From NCBI RefSeq assembly GCF_900239495.1, contig NZ_OENE01000010.1, positions 64,871 through 123,476 on the forward strand: 58,606 nucleotides of DNA. Direction: 5' to 3'. The position numbers and the translations under genes are program-made. The DNA comes from Tenacibaculum finnmarkense genomovar ulcerans (GTDB lineage Bacteria; Bacteroidota; Bacteroidia; Flavobacteriales; Flavobacteriaceae). The notes below the pieces were generated by a model. It was not told the DNA's origin. It saw only the letters and a program-made list of their open reading frames with translations, and did not search any database. This document shows, piece after piece, positions 33,647-42,607 of this stretch (the stretch's first letter is position 1; every line of letters begins with the position of its first letter).

Positions 33647-35731
33647 TTATTTTTGATTGATTACTCTAAAAGTAGTTCTACGGTTTGCAGCATGCTCGCG
33701 TTCTGTACAAGAAACACCATCAGCACATCTGTTTGTTAATTTGTTTTCACCGTAACCGTTAGCAGTTAATTGACTAGCGTTAACTCCTTTCGAAATTAAG
33801 TAGTTTACAACCGAACGAGCTCTTCTTTCTGATAAAGATTGGTTGCTTACGTTACTACCTCTTGAATCAGTATGAGATTCAACAGCAGCAGCTACACCAG
33901 TCTTTAAAATTGGTAATAATCTATTGTCAATTAAACGTTTAGCTCCAGAAGTTAAAGTAGCACTTCCTAAGTTCCAGTTAATTGGTAAAGGTGTATTTTC
34001 AATTAATTTACATTCAACTTCTTTCCAAGATGTTAACCCACCTTTAGAAACTAATACTTCTTTAGTAATTGTTTTGTATTTAGCAGCTACAGGAATTTCT
34101 TCCTTCCAAGCATCTTTTACTAAAACAGTTTTCTTTAAGTTACTATAAACAGCATCTCCTTTAATTTCTCTAGAAGTAGGAGGAGTTGTCATTACAGTTT
34201 TCTTTAAAGTTGTAGTTACCTCAGGAATAGCAATAACTTTAGTAGTTGTAACCGAAGGAATTACTCTTTTAATTGTAGTAGTAACTTCAGGAATAGCAAT
34301 AACTCTCGTTGTAGGAGGAGTTACCATTACTCTTTTCTTAATAATTTTAGTTACTTCAGGAATTTGAACTGTAATTGTTGATGGAGGTGTTACCATCACT
34401 GTTTTTTTAATAACTTTAGTTACTTCAGGAATAGCAATAACTCTTGTAGATTCAGGAGTTGTTACCGTTCTTTTAATAGTTTGAGTTACCTCAGGAATTG
34501 CAATTGTATTTGTAGTAGGAGGTGTAGTCATTACACGCTTCTTGATAATTTTCGTTACAGCAGGAATATCAATAGTTCTTGTTGTAGGAGGAGTTACCAT
34601 TACTCTTTTCTTAATAACTTTCGTTACCTCAGGAACTGCAACAACTCTTGTTGTAGGAGGAGTCTTAACAACTCTTTTAGTATAGGTTGAATTACCACAT
34701 CCGTTAGGAGAAGTACTTTCATTACATTCAGGAGTAGAAACAACACTAGCATCATTTCCTAAAACAGTTTTGTTAATTGTTTGGAATTGAGCAGGTACTT
34801 CTTTATAACACCAGTAACGACAATCGTTAGGATCTGAAGATTCACAATCAGGTGCTTTTTCACTCATTTGCCATCTAGCAGATTTAGCTTTAACTTCAAT
34901 AGTTTCGCTATCGTTACTAAAAGATGCAGGAATTACACTTAATTTATTTCCATAATCTCTTTTTTTGTAAGAAATAGTTTCAGTTCCATAAACTGCAGGA
35001 ACAATAACTAAACGTTGAGAAGCTTCTTTTACTATTACAGTAACGTCACGCATTTCATATTTTGCAGGAATAACTTCAATACGTTGCGATGCTTCTTTAA
35101 CAGTAACAACAACATCACGCATTTCATATTTTGCAGGAACTTTAACTAAACGTTGTGCTGCTTCTTTTACTACAATTGTTTCAGAAACTACACTTGTAGT
35201 AGCAGGAACTTTAACTAAACGTTGGCTAGCCTCTTTTGTAACTACAACAACATCTCTAGTTTCGTATTTTGCAGGAACTAATTTTAAACGTTGCGTAGCT
35301 TCTTTAGTAACAACAACAACATCACGCATTTCGTACTTCGCAGGTACTAGCTCTAATCTTTGAGAAGCTTCTTTTACAACAATAGTTTCAGTAGCAGAAC
35401 TAGGTTTTGATAACGCTTTTTCAATACGCTGACTAGCTTCTTTGGTAACTACCGAATAAGTTTGAGCTTCGTACTTTGCTGGTACGATAACTAATTTTTG
35501 ACTTCCTTCATTAACTAAAACACGTTCGGTTACTGATTTATAAGCAGTAGGATGTGTAACAATTCTTTTGTAAGCAGGTGCAATTTCAATCGTTACATCT
35601 TGATTTTTCCATACTTCAGGAGTTTTACAACGTACATAACACTTTCCAGGTTCTGCATTTGTGGGTAAATCTTGTGCTGAAGCACTAAAATAGAAGGCTA
35701 GAAGCGCTCCTGTTAATAGTAATTTTTTCAT
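33647..35731 (-). CDS. OmpA-family protein with about sixteen 23-residue repeats
   Basis: The 694-residue precursor has a signal peptide (about residues 1-19, cleavage after SASA). The first block (about 80-265) has eight 23-residue units of the type KEASQRLxxVPAKYEMRDVV. A Cys-rich linker follows (CESSDPNDCRYWCYKEVPAQ). A second block (about 350-535) has eight 23-residue units of the type TPPTTRVIAIPEVTKVIKK. The C-terminus is an OmpA/MotB peptidoglycan-binding domain (ESHTDSRGSNVSNQSLSERR, GYGENKLTN). It probably anchors to the wall and projects through the periplasm or surface. The DNA repeats are degenerate, so recombination is limited. It is monocistronic, abundant-looking and has no barrel domain. 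Confidence 0.88.
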   Translation of the reverse strand: MKKLLLTGALLAFYFSASAQDLPTNAEPGKCYVRCKTPEVWKNQDVTIEIAPAYKRIVTHPTAYKSVTERVLVNEGSQKLVIVPAKYEAQTYSVVTKEASQRIEKALSKPSSATETIVVKEASQRLELVPAKYEMRDVVVVTKEATQRLKLVPAKYETRDVVVVTKEASQRLVKVPATTSVVSETIVVKEAAQRLVKVPAKYEMRDVVVTVKEASQRIEVIPAKYEMRDVTVIVKEASQRLVIVPAVYGTETISYKKRDYGNKLSVIPASFSNDSETIEVKAKSARWQMSEKAPDCESSDPNDCRYWCYKEVPAQFQTINKTVLGNDASVVSTPECNESTSPNGCGNSTYTKRVVKTPPTTRVVAVPEVTKVIKKRVMVTPPTTRTIDIPAVTKIIKKRVMTTPPTTNTIAIPEVTQTIKRTVTTPESTRVIAIPEVTKVIKKTVMVTPPSTITVQIPEVTKIIKKRVMVTPPTTRVIAIPEVTTTIKRVIPSVTTTKVIAIPEVTTTLKKTVMTTPPTSREIKGDAVYSNLKKTVLVKDAWKEEIPVAAKYKTITKEVLVSKGGLTSWKEVECKLIENTPLPINWNLGSATLTSGAKRLIDNRLLPILKTGVAAAVESHTDSRGSNVSNQSLSERRARSVVNYLISKGVNASQLTANGYGENKLTNRCADGVSCTEREHAANRRTTFRVINQK

Positions 35732-35852
35732 AATAATTCTAAATTTGTTTGATATTATTTAACTTAATTATGTGACACATTATATAAATAAAGGTCACAT
35801 AATTAAACAAAGATAGGTATTTTATTTTATGTTAAAGAAATGTTAAAGGGTT

Positions 35853-36746
35853 TTATAGCTTATTGAAATACAAACTTTTAATGATTCCATCGGACAAGCC
35901 TATTTTAGGAACAAATATTTTTCGAGCACCACTCCATTTCATTGCTGAAAGGTAAATTTTAGTTGCAGGAACAATTACATCGGCTCTATCGGGGTTTAAA
36001 CTTAGTTCAGAAATTCGTTCTTTATAAGTCATTTGTTTTAAAAACTGATATTGTGCATTCAAATAGATATAAGAAATAGGTTTTCCTAAATCTCTACCCG
36101 ACATTTTAAATATTTTATTAATATTTCCACCCGAACCTATAAGAGAAATACGTCCGTAGTTTTTGGTATTTTCTTCAACCCATTCTTGAACTTCTTTGAA
36201 AATAATGTTATTTTCTGTTTTTTTATTATTGATTAATCGAACAGTACCTATTTTAAACGATTTTGATTTTACAATTCTACCTTTTGAAAACAAGGTAAAT
36301 TCGGTACTACCACCACCAACATCTACATAAAGATAGGTAGATTCTGATTTAATTAAATGATGTAAATCGGTAGAAAATATAATTGCGGCTTCTTTTTTAC
36401 CATCAATTACATCAATTTCTATATCAGCTTCTTTTAATATAGTATTAACAACTTGAGTTCCATTTAGAGCTTCTCTCATTGCTGAGGTGGCGCATGCTTT
36501 GTATTTTTCAACACCATGAACTTTCATAATCAATTTAAAAGCTGCCATAGCATCCACCATTCGAGCAGTATTTTCTTCGGATATTATACCCGTAACAAAA
36601 GCATCAGTACCTAAACGAATAGGAACTCTAACTAAAGAAGCTTTTTTAAATAGCGGTTCTTTGCCTTTTTCTTCAATAACATTTGATATTAAGAGTCTTA
36701 CAGCATTTGAACCGATATCTATAGCGCCATATTTTTTAATTTTCAA
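35853..36746 (-). CDS. Ppx/GppA-family phosphatase (exopolyphosphatase)
   Basis: The 297-residue protein is a short ASKHA-fold phosphatase that removes phosphate from polyphosphate or pppGpp. Key blocks are AIDIGSNAVRLLIS (about residues 9-22), CATSAMREALNG (ATSAxR), catalytic Glu in KKEAAIIF, DVGGGSTEFTLF and SLIGSGGNINKIF. It lacks the C-terminal HD domain of full-length GppA, as usual in Bacteroidota. It follows sixA by 12 bp and is the last gene of pdxH-sixA-ppx. Confidence 0.9.
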   Translation of the reverse strand: MKIKKYGAIDIGSNAVRLLISNVIEEKGKEPLFKKASLVRVPIRLGTDAFVTGIISEENTARMVDAMAAFKLIMKVHGVEKYKACATSAMREALNGTQVVNTILKEADIEIDVIDGKKEAAIIFSTDLHHLIKSESTYLYVDVGGGSTEFTLFSKGRIVKSKSFKIGTVRLINNKKTENNIIFKEVQEWVEENTKNYGRISLIGSGGNINKIFKMSGRDLGKPISYIYLNAQYQFLKQMTYKERISELSLNPDRADVIVPATKIYLSAMKWSGARKIFVPKIGLSDGIIKSLYFNKL

Positions 36747-36758
36747 AATAATATAATT

Positions 36759-37247
36759 TTATCTATGATTTTTAGGGAAATCGACTAAAATAGTACGTCC
36801 CTTTTTTAAGTTTTTCCAGTGTTTGTCTTTAAATTCAATGCCTATAATTCCGCAAGTAGGCACGTGAGCTATTGGTTTATCGCCAAAATTATTCACAAAA
36901 CTATTAATACCATGATCGTGGCTAAATATAATAGCACTACTAAAATTATCGTCTAAAGCATTTACCGTTTTTACTAAATAACCATCACTAAAATTATATA
37001 ACTGACGTTTTATTTGTAGGTTAGAAAGCGGATATTTAAAATTTTCACAAAAAATAATAGCCGTATGCAGCGCCCTATTTGCACTACTCGAAACAAATAC
37101 ATCTGGCTTTGCTATTTCTTGCGATAAAAACTTAGAAAAAAGATGTGAATCTTTAATACCACGCTCTTTTAAAGGCCTATCAATATCTTTAATACCTTGG
37201 TATAGCCAAGAAGATTTTGCGTGACGAACAATATAAAGTGTTTTCAT
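36759..37247 (-). CDS. SixA-type histidine phosphatase
   Basis: This small (162 residues) phosphohistidine or phosphoserine phosphatase carries the RHG-type nucleophile motif YIVRHAKSSW (residues 5-14) and a second His in IIFSHDHGINSF (about 110). Short members of this branch resemble SixA, which dephosphorylates His-containing phosphotransfer domains. The target here is unknown. It lies 12 bp upstream of ppx and 31 bp downstream of pdxH on the same strand. Confidence 0.9.
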   Translation of the reverse strand: MKTLYIVRHAKSSWLYQGIKDIDRPLKERGIKDSHLFSKFLSQEIAKPDVFVSSSANRALHTAIIFCENFKYPLSNLQIKRQLYNFSDGYLVKTVNALDDNFSSAIIFSHDHGINSFVNNFGDKPIAHVPTCGIIGIEFKDKHWKNLKKGRTILVDFPKNHR

Positions 37248-37278
37248 TTAAATGATTAAAATGTATGTAAATATAAAA

Positions 37279-37926
37279 TTATGGCGCTAAACGTGCTAAT
37301 TTCCAAGAAAAATCTTTTTCTAAGGTATATCGTATTCTATCGTGCATTCTATTTGGACGACCTTGCCAAAATTCAATAGAAACGGGTTTTACCATAAAAC
37401 CTCCCCAATGTGGTGGACGTGTAATTTCTTTATTTTGAAACTTTTCAGTTGTTTTTTCAAGTTGCTCATCGAGCAGTTGGCGAGTGGCAACAATTTCACT
37501 TTGATTTGATGCCCAAGCGCCTAATTTACTTCCGTCAGGTCTTGATTCAAAATAACCATCAGATAAATTTTCGGCTAGTTTTTCGGCCTTTCCTTTGATG
37601 ATGATTTGCTGTTCTAAGCCAGGCCAAAAAAAAGAAAGACATACATTGTTGTTTTGTAAAATTGCTTTTCCTTTTTCTGAATTATAATTAGTATAAAAAA
37701 TAAAACCTTCCCAAGTATATTTTTTTAACAATACAATTCTGTTTTTAGGAAAACCATCCAATCCTATTGATGCAACATTCATGGCATTACTTTCAATAAC
37801 CATTTCTGACGCATCGGCAGCAAAAAACCAGTCTCTAAATAATTCCATCGGGTTTTCAGGGCAGTTAATTTTTAGCAGTTCCTTTTTTTCGTATGATTTT
37901 CTATAATCGCTTAAATCGTGTGACAT
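37279..37926 (-). CDS. pdxH: Pyridoxamine 5'-phosphate oxidase
   Basis: PdxH makes pyridoxal phosphate, the B6 cofactor, using FMN and oxygen. The 215-residue protein has the family blocks LSDYRKSYEKKEL at the start, NAMNVASIGLDGFPKNRIVLLK, FIFYTNYNSEKGKAI, SFFWPGLEQQIIIKGKAEK, SRPDGSKLGAWASNQS and a C-terminal FWQGRPNRMHDRI then WKLARLAP. All are intact. It is first of a leftward unit with sixA and ppx. Confidence 0.95.
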   Translation of the reverse strand: MSHDLSDYRKSYEKKELLKINCPENPMELFRDWFFAADASEMVIESNAMNVASIGLDGFPKNRIVLLKKYTWEGFIFYTNYNSEKGKAILQNNNVCLSFFWPGLEQQIIIKGKAEKLAENLSDGYFESRPDGSKLGAWASNQSEIVATRQLLDEQLEKTTEKFQNKEITRPPHWGGFMVKPVSIEFWQGRPNRMHDRIRYTLEKDFSWKLARLAP

Positions 37927-38057
37927 TCTTATTTTTTATGCTATGTAAAAATACATTTTTTATCAATTATTTTAGCGTATTTTGTTAAAAAATAGCAAGA
38001 ATGAAAAATAAGATATTTAGAGTATCACTTAAAGACTTAATTATAAAATAAAAAAAT

Positions 38058-38477
38058 ATGCCGAAAATTATTTTAACAGTATTCTTTATTTTAACAGGAA
38101 TTTTAAATTCAATAAGTCAAGAAAAACATACAATTACAGTATATTTTGAAGGAATGAAATCTGATAAGGGTAATTTGTATGTAGCAATTTATAACCATAA
38201 AAAAGATTTTTTAAAAGAGCCTATAAAAGGAAAAATAATAAAAATTTCAGATAAAAAAGCGAGCCTAGTATTTGAGAATATGATAGCAGGAACTTATGCA
38301 ATTTCGGCGTTTCATGATGTGAATGATAACAAGAAAATGGATACCAATTTTATAGGGATTCCTAAAGAGCCAATAGGTATTTCTAATGATGCAAAAGGAT
38401 TTATGGGACCTCCTAAATATAAAGATGCAAAATTTGATGTAATTCAGTCGATAAAAATGACTATTCGTATAAAATAA
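38058..38477 (+). CDS. DUF2141 secreted protein
   Basis: The 139-residue precursor has a signal peptide (about residues 1-20) and one beta-sandwich DUF2141 domain, seen as GNLYVAIYNHKKDFLKE, then FENMIAGTYAISAFHDVNDN and KMDTNFIGIPKEPIGISND. The Asp-rich HDVNDNKKMD segment may bind calcium. The function of the family is not known. It is divergent from pdxH and probably monocistronic. Confidence 0.88.
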   Translation: MPKIILTVFFILTGILNSISQEKHTITVYFEGMKSDKGNLYVAIYNHKKDFLKEPIKGKIIKISDKKASLVFENMIAGTYAISAFHDVNDNKKMDTNFIGIPKEPIGISNDAKGFMGPPKYKDAKFDVIQSIKMTIRIK

Positions 38478-38540
38478 ATTTCACAAAATAATTCATGCAA
38501 AGTGATGCTTAATAATAGTAATCAGTAAGGAGCAATTGAT

Positions 38541-38548
38541 TATTTTTG
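38541..38548 (+). promoter_or_regulatory. -7 box of the HAD phosphatase gene
   Basis: TATTTTTG matches TAnnTTTG and lies 24 bp before the ATG at 38572. Confidence 0.45.
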
Positions 38549-38571
38549 TAGCACAACACAAACTAAATACT

Positions 38572-39234
38572 ATGGCTTTAAAAGCAGTTTTATTCGATAT
38601 GGACGGGGTAATTGTTGACACCGAACCGTTACACAAACAAGCATATTTTTTAATGTTTGATAAAGTAAATATTAAAGTTTCACAGGAGCTTTACAATTCG
38701 TACACAGGGCAATCAACTTTAGAAATTTGTAAAGATTTAGTAGCCAAATTTAATTTAACTATTCAGGCTACCGAATTGGTAAATTATAAACGTGCTTTTT
38801 TTAAAGAACTCTTTTTTTCTGATGATAATGACTTAGAATTATTAACAGGAGTGTTAGATTTAATTAAAAATTATTATCAAAACGGTGTTACTTTGGTTTT
38901 GGCATCTTCGGCATCGATGGTTACTATTGACAATGTTTTTAACAAATTCGATTTAAATAAATATTTTAAAGGGAAAATTAGTGGTGCCGATTTAAAAGCA
39001 TCAAAACCACATCCTGAAATATTTTTAAAAGCAGCCGATATTGCTGGTTTTGATAAAAAAGAATGTTTAGTAATTGAAGATTCTACCAACGGAATTAGAG
39101 CCGCTTACGATGGCGGAATTTATTGTGTTGCTTATAAAAGTGAACACTCTAAAGAGCAAGATTATTCGTTAGCGCAAAAAGTAATTGCAAATTATAATGA
39201 CATAAAATATGACTTGGTAAAAGATGTTGTTTAA
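38572..39234 (+). CDS. HAD-superfamily hydrolase (beta-phosphoglucomutase-like)
   Basis: The 220-residue HAD subfamily IA enzyme has motif I FDMDGVIVDTEPLHKQAY (nucleophile and acid Asp), a helical cap, motif II LASSAS, motif III Lys in SKPHPEIFLKAA and motif IV VIEDSTNGIRAA. This is the pattern of beta-phosphoglucomutases and sugar phosphatases; the exact substrate is not deducible. The start was set at ATG 38572, because the longer frame from 38536 includes the promoter box at 38541. A family B element follows 12 bp after the stop. Confidence 0.9.
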   Translation: MALKAVLFDMDGVIVDTEPLHKQAYFLMFDKVNIKVSQELYNSYTGQSTLEICKDLVAKFNLTIQATELVNYKRAFFKELFFSDDNDLELLTGVLDLIKNYYQNGVTLVLASSASMVTIDNVFNKFDLNKYFKGKISGADLKASKPHPEIFLKAADIAGFDKKECLVIEDSTNGIRAAYDGGIYCVAYKSEHSKEQDYSLAQKVIANYNDIKYDLVKDVV

Positions 39235-39245
39235 TTAAGTTATAA

Positions 39246-39350
39246 GCACAAATACCTAGCCCCGATTGAAGCATTTGTTTGAGCTCTTTTTTGTTTTTTT
39301 CTTTTAAAAAATAAAAAAAGCGAGTGCGGAAAGCGGGAAATAGCTTCAAA
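39246..39350 (+). repeat. Family B palindromic element, copy 4
   Basis: From CACAAATACCTAGCCCCGA to GCGGGAAATAGCTTC, with an extra A/T stretch in the core (CTTTTAAAAAATAAAAAAAG). It lies between the convergent HAD and ndk genes. Confidence 0.85.
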
Positions 39351-39361
39351 TAATTAAAAGC

Positions 39362-39404
39362 AAAAACTCGTTAACATACTATTTCTAGTATAATAACGAG
39401 TTTT
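39362..39404. terminator. Terminator of ndk
   Basis: AAAAACTCGTTA pairs with TAACGAGTTTTT, with an inner stem ATACTA/TAGTAT. It is symmetric and lies 38 bp beyond the ndk stop codon. Confidence 0.85.
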
Positions 39405-39441
39405 TATATATTTAAAAAGAATTATTGTTCTTAAAATATTT

Positions 39442-39861
39442 TTAGAACATCTCTCTTCCTGAAAAGTGAAAAGCACCTTCGATAGCAGCGTTTTCATCAG
39501 AATCAGAACCGTGAACAGCGTTTTCACCGATAGAGGTAGCAAACATTTTACGGATTGTTCCTTCAGCAGCATCAGCAGGATTTGTAGCACCGATTAAAGT
39601 TCTAAAATCTTCAACAGCGTTGTCTTTTTCTAAAATAGCAGCCACAATAGGACCACGAGTCATAAATTCAACTAATTCACCGAAAAAAGGACGTTCGTTA
39701 TGCACAGCGTAAAAAGCTTCAGCATCCGCTTTAGTCATTTGAGTTTTTTTCAACGCTACGATTCTAAAACCTGCAGCATTAATTTTGTCTAAAATTGCGC
39801 CAGTGTGTCCGTTTTCAACACCATCTGGTTTAATCATTGTAAAAGTTCTATTTGTTGCCAT
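39442..39861 (-). CDS. ndk: Nucleoside-diphosphate kinase
   Basis: Ndk equalises nucleoside triphosphate pools by a ping-pong phosphohistidine mechanism. The 139-residue protein starts [18 protein letters not shown] and has the active-site block [12 protein letters not shown] with the catalytic His, plus [14 protein letters not shown]. Length is normal. The start at 39861 was chosen over a longer frame to 39933, because family members begin with TFTMIKPDG close to the N-terminus. Confidence 0.96.
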   Translation of the reverse strand: MATNRTFTMIKPDGVENGHTGAILDKINAAGFRIVALKKTQMTKADAEAFYAVHNERPFFGELVEFMTRGPIVAAILEKDNAVEDFRTLIGATNPADAAEGTIRKMFATSIGENAVHGSDSDENAAIEGAFHFSGREMF

Positions 39862-39953
39862 TGTAATTGAGTTTCTAATTAAAGTAAATAAAATGTAAGT
39901 GCGAACTTCGCACAAATCGGCGCAAAAATACACTTTTTAATCTTATTAAAAAA

Positions 39954-40973
39954 TTAAGGATATACTTGGTTGATTTCTTGTAATATAACCTTGTTTTTAC
40001 CTCGTATTTGAAAGGTTACTTTGTTTGAAATAAAATCAAAAAACAATACGCCATAACTTAATTTACTTGTAACATTACCAATTCGATACTTGTTTTTTTC
40101 TGATGAAAAAGAACTGTAAGCATGGGTTAAACCGCTTGATGTAAAATCAATAATAGGATACGCAATAGTATTTAGGCTTGCTTTTGAAAATTCCGAAATA
40201 TGCCTATCACCAGAAAGAATAATTACATTTTTTGCTTTTGAAGTTTCAATTAATTTAAAAAATGTAGTCATTTCATTTGGAAAATTACTCCACTTTTCAA
40301 AACCATGTTCACTCGATAGTACTTGAATACTACTTACAATAACCGTAAAATTTGCCGTAGAATTTGTTAATTCTTTTGCGAGCCATTTCCATTGATCACT
40401 TCCTAAAATACTGCCTTCTTTTTGGTTTGATTGATACCTTTTTTTACCTGTGCCTTTTGTTAATTCAGTTCTAAAATAACGGGTATCTAAGGTTATTATT
40501 TTTACACTATTATTTTTAATTTTAAAAGTTTTTGAATGATAAATTCCTGCTTGTTTTCTTCTAGGAGAATTTTTAGGAACGTTTAAAAAATCTAAAAATA
40601 ATTGTTGACTTTCTTCTTTTTTTCGATAATGAGTTCCGCCATCATTTTGACCATAATCATGGTCATCCCAAGTCGCTAAAATAGGCGTGTTTTTCACTAG
40701 CTTTTGATACGAACTATCTCTTTTTTGTTGCTGATAAAATTTTTCCATTTTAGCCATATTATAGGTGTCGGCATAAATATTGTCGCCTCCCCAAACCCAA
40801 ACATCGGGTTTTAAAGAAATAATATCTTCCCAAAAAGGATTTTCTTTTCTCTGATTATCGCAAGAACCAAAGGCTAGGGTGAATTTATTTTGGCTATAAC
40901 AATTGGCAATTGAAGTGTTTATAAAAGCAATTAAAAGCAAGAAAAAAGCAATAGGATATTTAGTGTAAACCAT
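39954..40973 (-). CDS. PhoD-like alkaline phosphatase / metallophosphatase
   Basis: The 339-residue secreted enzyme has a signal peptide (about residues 5-24) and the PhoD-type metal blocks FGSCDNQR, VWGGDNIYAD, ATWDDHDYGQNDGG and ILSGDRHISEFS. It should hydrolyse phosphomonoesters or diesters outside the cytoplasm. It lacks the N-terminal PhoD_N domain of the Bacillus enzyme. The ATG at 40973 is preferred over a TTG at 40991. It is divergent from nrnA and convergent with nothing; ndk lies downstream on the same strand, 93 bp away. Confidence 0.9.
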   Translation of the reverse strand: MVYTKYPIAFFLLLIAFINTSIANCYSQNKFTLAFGSCDNQRKENPFWEDIISLKPDVWVWGGDNIYADTYNMAKMEKFYQQQKRDSSYQKLVKNTPILATWDDHDYGQNDGGTHYRKKEESQQLFLDFLNVPKNSPRRKQAGIYHSKTFKIKNNSVKIITLDTRYFRTELTKGTGKKRYQSNQKEGSILGSDQWKWLAKELTNSTANFTVIVSSIQVLSSEHGFEKWSNFPNEMTTFFKLIETSKAKNVIILSGDRHISEFSKASLNTIAYPIIDFTSSGLTHAYSSFSSEKNKYRIGNVTSKLSYGVLFFDFISNKVTFQIRGKNKVILQEINQVYP

Positions 40974-41037
40974 GAAAATAATTTTGAGCAAAACAACAAA
41001 AATAAAAGCATAAAAAGATTAATAAATCATTAATTTG

Positions 41038-41045
41038 TATATTTG
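41038..41045 (+). promoter_or_regulatory. nrnA -7 box abutting the start codon
   Basis: TATATTTG is a full match to TAnnTTTG and ends six bases before the nrnA ATG at 41052. Transcription would start at about the A of ATG, giving a leaderless message for the operon. Confidence 0.5.
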
Positions 41046-41051
41046 CGAGAT

Positions 41052-42080
41052 ATGATTTTAAAACACTTTACACAGCTTCAAGAATTTTTATCAATCCCTA
41101 GAAATATTGTTATTATAGGACATAGAAATCCTGATGGAGATGCCGTTGGTTCAACCTTAGGTTTGAAGCATTATTTAGCTAAAAAAGGACACACCGCTCA
41201 GGTGGTAATGCCTAATGAATATCCTGATTTTTTACACTGGATTCCTGGTTCTGAAACGGTATATCGTTTTGACCGTCAAAACAAGCAAAGCCATCGTGCT
41301 TTAGCTGCTTCGGAATTAATTTTTCTATTAGATTTTAATGCGCTTCACCGAGTTGGTGGCGACATGCAAAATACATTAGAAAAGTACGAAAATAATTTTG
41401 CGTTAATAGATCATCATCAGCAACCTGATGATTTTGAATATATGTATTCTGATGTTTCGATGTCGTCAACTTGTCAAATGGTGTATAATTTTATCGAAAT
41501 GATGGGCGATGTTGCTTTAATTGATAAAAATATTGCGACCTGTTTATATACCGGAATTATGACCGATACTGGTTCGTTCCGTTTTAGATCAACGACAAGT
41601 ACAACGCATAGAATTATTGCCGATTTAATTGATAAAGGAGCCCAAAATGATAAAATTCATAGCAATGTGCTTGATGCAAATTCATACAGTCGCTTACTTT
41701 TATTAGGGCAGGCGTTGAGTAATATGAAATTATTGCCTGAGTATAAAACGGCTTTTATTACTTTATCCGAAGAAGAAAAGAAAAAATTTAATTACGAAAA
41801 AGGCGATACCGAAGGCGTTGTAAATTACGCACTTTCGTTAAAAGGAATTGTATTTGCCGCTATTTTTATTGAAGATAAAGAGCAAGGTATTATTAAAATG
41901 TCGCTTCGTAGTAAAGGAGATTTTTCAGTAAATCAGTTTGCTAGAAATCATTTTAATGGTGGTGGGCACGATAATGCTGCTGGTGGAAAAAGTGATTTTT
42001 CGATGGAAGATACTATTGCTACTTTTACTGCGTTATTACCTGAGTATAAAACAGCTTTAGAAAGGTCTTATGAAGTATAA
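41052..42080 (+). CDS. nrnA: DHH/DHHA1 phosphoesterase (NrnA-like nanoRNase/pAp phosphatase)
   Basis: The 342-residue enzyme has a DHH domain (GHRNPDGDAVGSTLGL, FLLDFNALHRVG, LIDHHQQPDDFEY, YTGIMTDTGSFRF) and a C-terminal DHHA1 domain with GGGHDNAAGG. NrnA-type proteins degrade 2-5-mer RNAs and dephosphorylate pAp. The start was set at ATG 41052; a TTG at 41043 lies inside the putative promoter. It overlaps gldI by 11 bases and heads the nrnA-gldI-FKBP-PPIase-PAP2 series. The nrnA-gldI linkage is common in gliding Flavobacteriia. Confidence 0.92.
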   Translation: MILKHFTQLQEFLSIPRNIVIIGHRNPDGDAVGSTLGLKHYLAKKGHTAQVVMPNEYPDFLHWIPGSETVYRFDRQNKQSHRALAASELIFLLDFNALHRVGGDMQNTLEKYENNFALIDHHQQPDDFEYMYSDVSMSSTCQMVYNFIEMMGDVALIDKNIATCLYTGIMTDTGSFRFRSTTSTTHRIIADLIDKGAQNDKIHSNVLDANSYSRLLLLGQALSNMKLLPEYKTAFITLSEEEKKKFNYEKGDTEGVVNYALSLKGIVFAAIFIEDKEQGIIKMSLRSKGDFSVNQFARNHFNGGGHDNAAGGKSDFSMEDTIATFTALLPEYKTALERSYEV

Positions 42081-42594
42081 TTTTATTTTTTTCATCCTGA
42101 TTATTTTAACAGTGGTTTCTTGCAAAGAGCCACAAGCCAGACATCCTAAAAAACAAGGAACTGTTAATTTTTATAAAGAAGTAGTCAAGAAAAATAAAAA
42201 ATTAAATGCTTTAGAGAAAAAACGTTTAAAAAATTGGATATCTAAAGATTCTACGCATACTTATAAAGCTTCTAAAAATGGTTTTTGGTATCGATATGTA
42301 GTTAAAGATACTGTAAGTACAGTACTAGCAAAAGCTACAAACACGGTGTTGTTATCGTATGATATTTCCGATATAAACGGTAATGTAATTTACCAAAAGC
42401 AAGAGCGAACTTATAAGGTAGATCAAGAAGATTTTATTCCTGCATTACAAGACGGAATAAAGTTGATGAAAAAGGGAGAAATTATTACATTTGTAATTCC
42501 ATCATATAGGGCTTTTGGCGTTATCGGCGATGGAAGTAAAATACTTGTAAATCAACCTATACAAAGTACCGTAACATTAATTGAAATTAAATAA
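42070..42594 (+). CDS. gldI: Gliding-motility lipoprotein GldI, FKBP-type PPIase
   Basis: This 174-residue lipoprotein (lipobox TVVSC, Cys about 18) has the GldI N-terminal region (ARHPKKQGTVNFYKEVVK) and a FKBP-like domain (LLSYDISDINGNVIY, GIKLMKKGEIITFVIPS, AFGVIGDGSKI). GldI is a peptidyl-prolyl isomerase needed for gliding in Flavobacterium johnsoniae, probably folding periplasmic parts of the motility/type IX secretion machine. The domain lacks some FKBP active-site aromatics, as in other GldI proteins. It overlaps nrnA by 11 bases. Confidence 0.93.
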   Translation: MKYNFIFFILIILTVVSCKEPQARHPKKQGTVNFYKEVVKKNKKLNALEKKRLKNWISKDSTHTYKASKNGFWYRYVVKDTVSTVLAKATNTVLLSYDISDINGNVIYQKQERTYKVDQEDFIPALQDGIKLMKKGEIITFVIPSYRAFGVIGDGSKILVNQPIQSTVTLIEIK

Positions 42595-42607
42595 CAAATA
42601 GATAAAA

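Noticed and set aside
34481..34690. Small open frame opposite the OmpA repeat region
   Set aside because: Its Arg/Asn/Cys-rich periodic sequence is the antisense shadow of the 23-residue repeats.
39149..39349. Open frame over the HAD gene end and family B copy 4
   Set aside because: Half of it is the palindromic element, and the remainder is antisense to a solid gene. The same applies to similar frames at 21583-21786 and 45023-45211.
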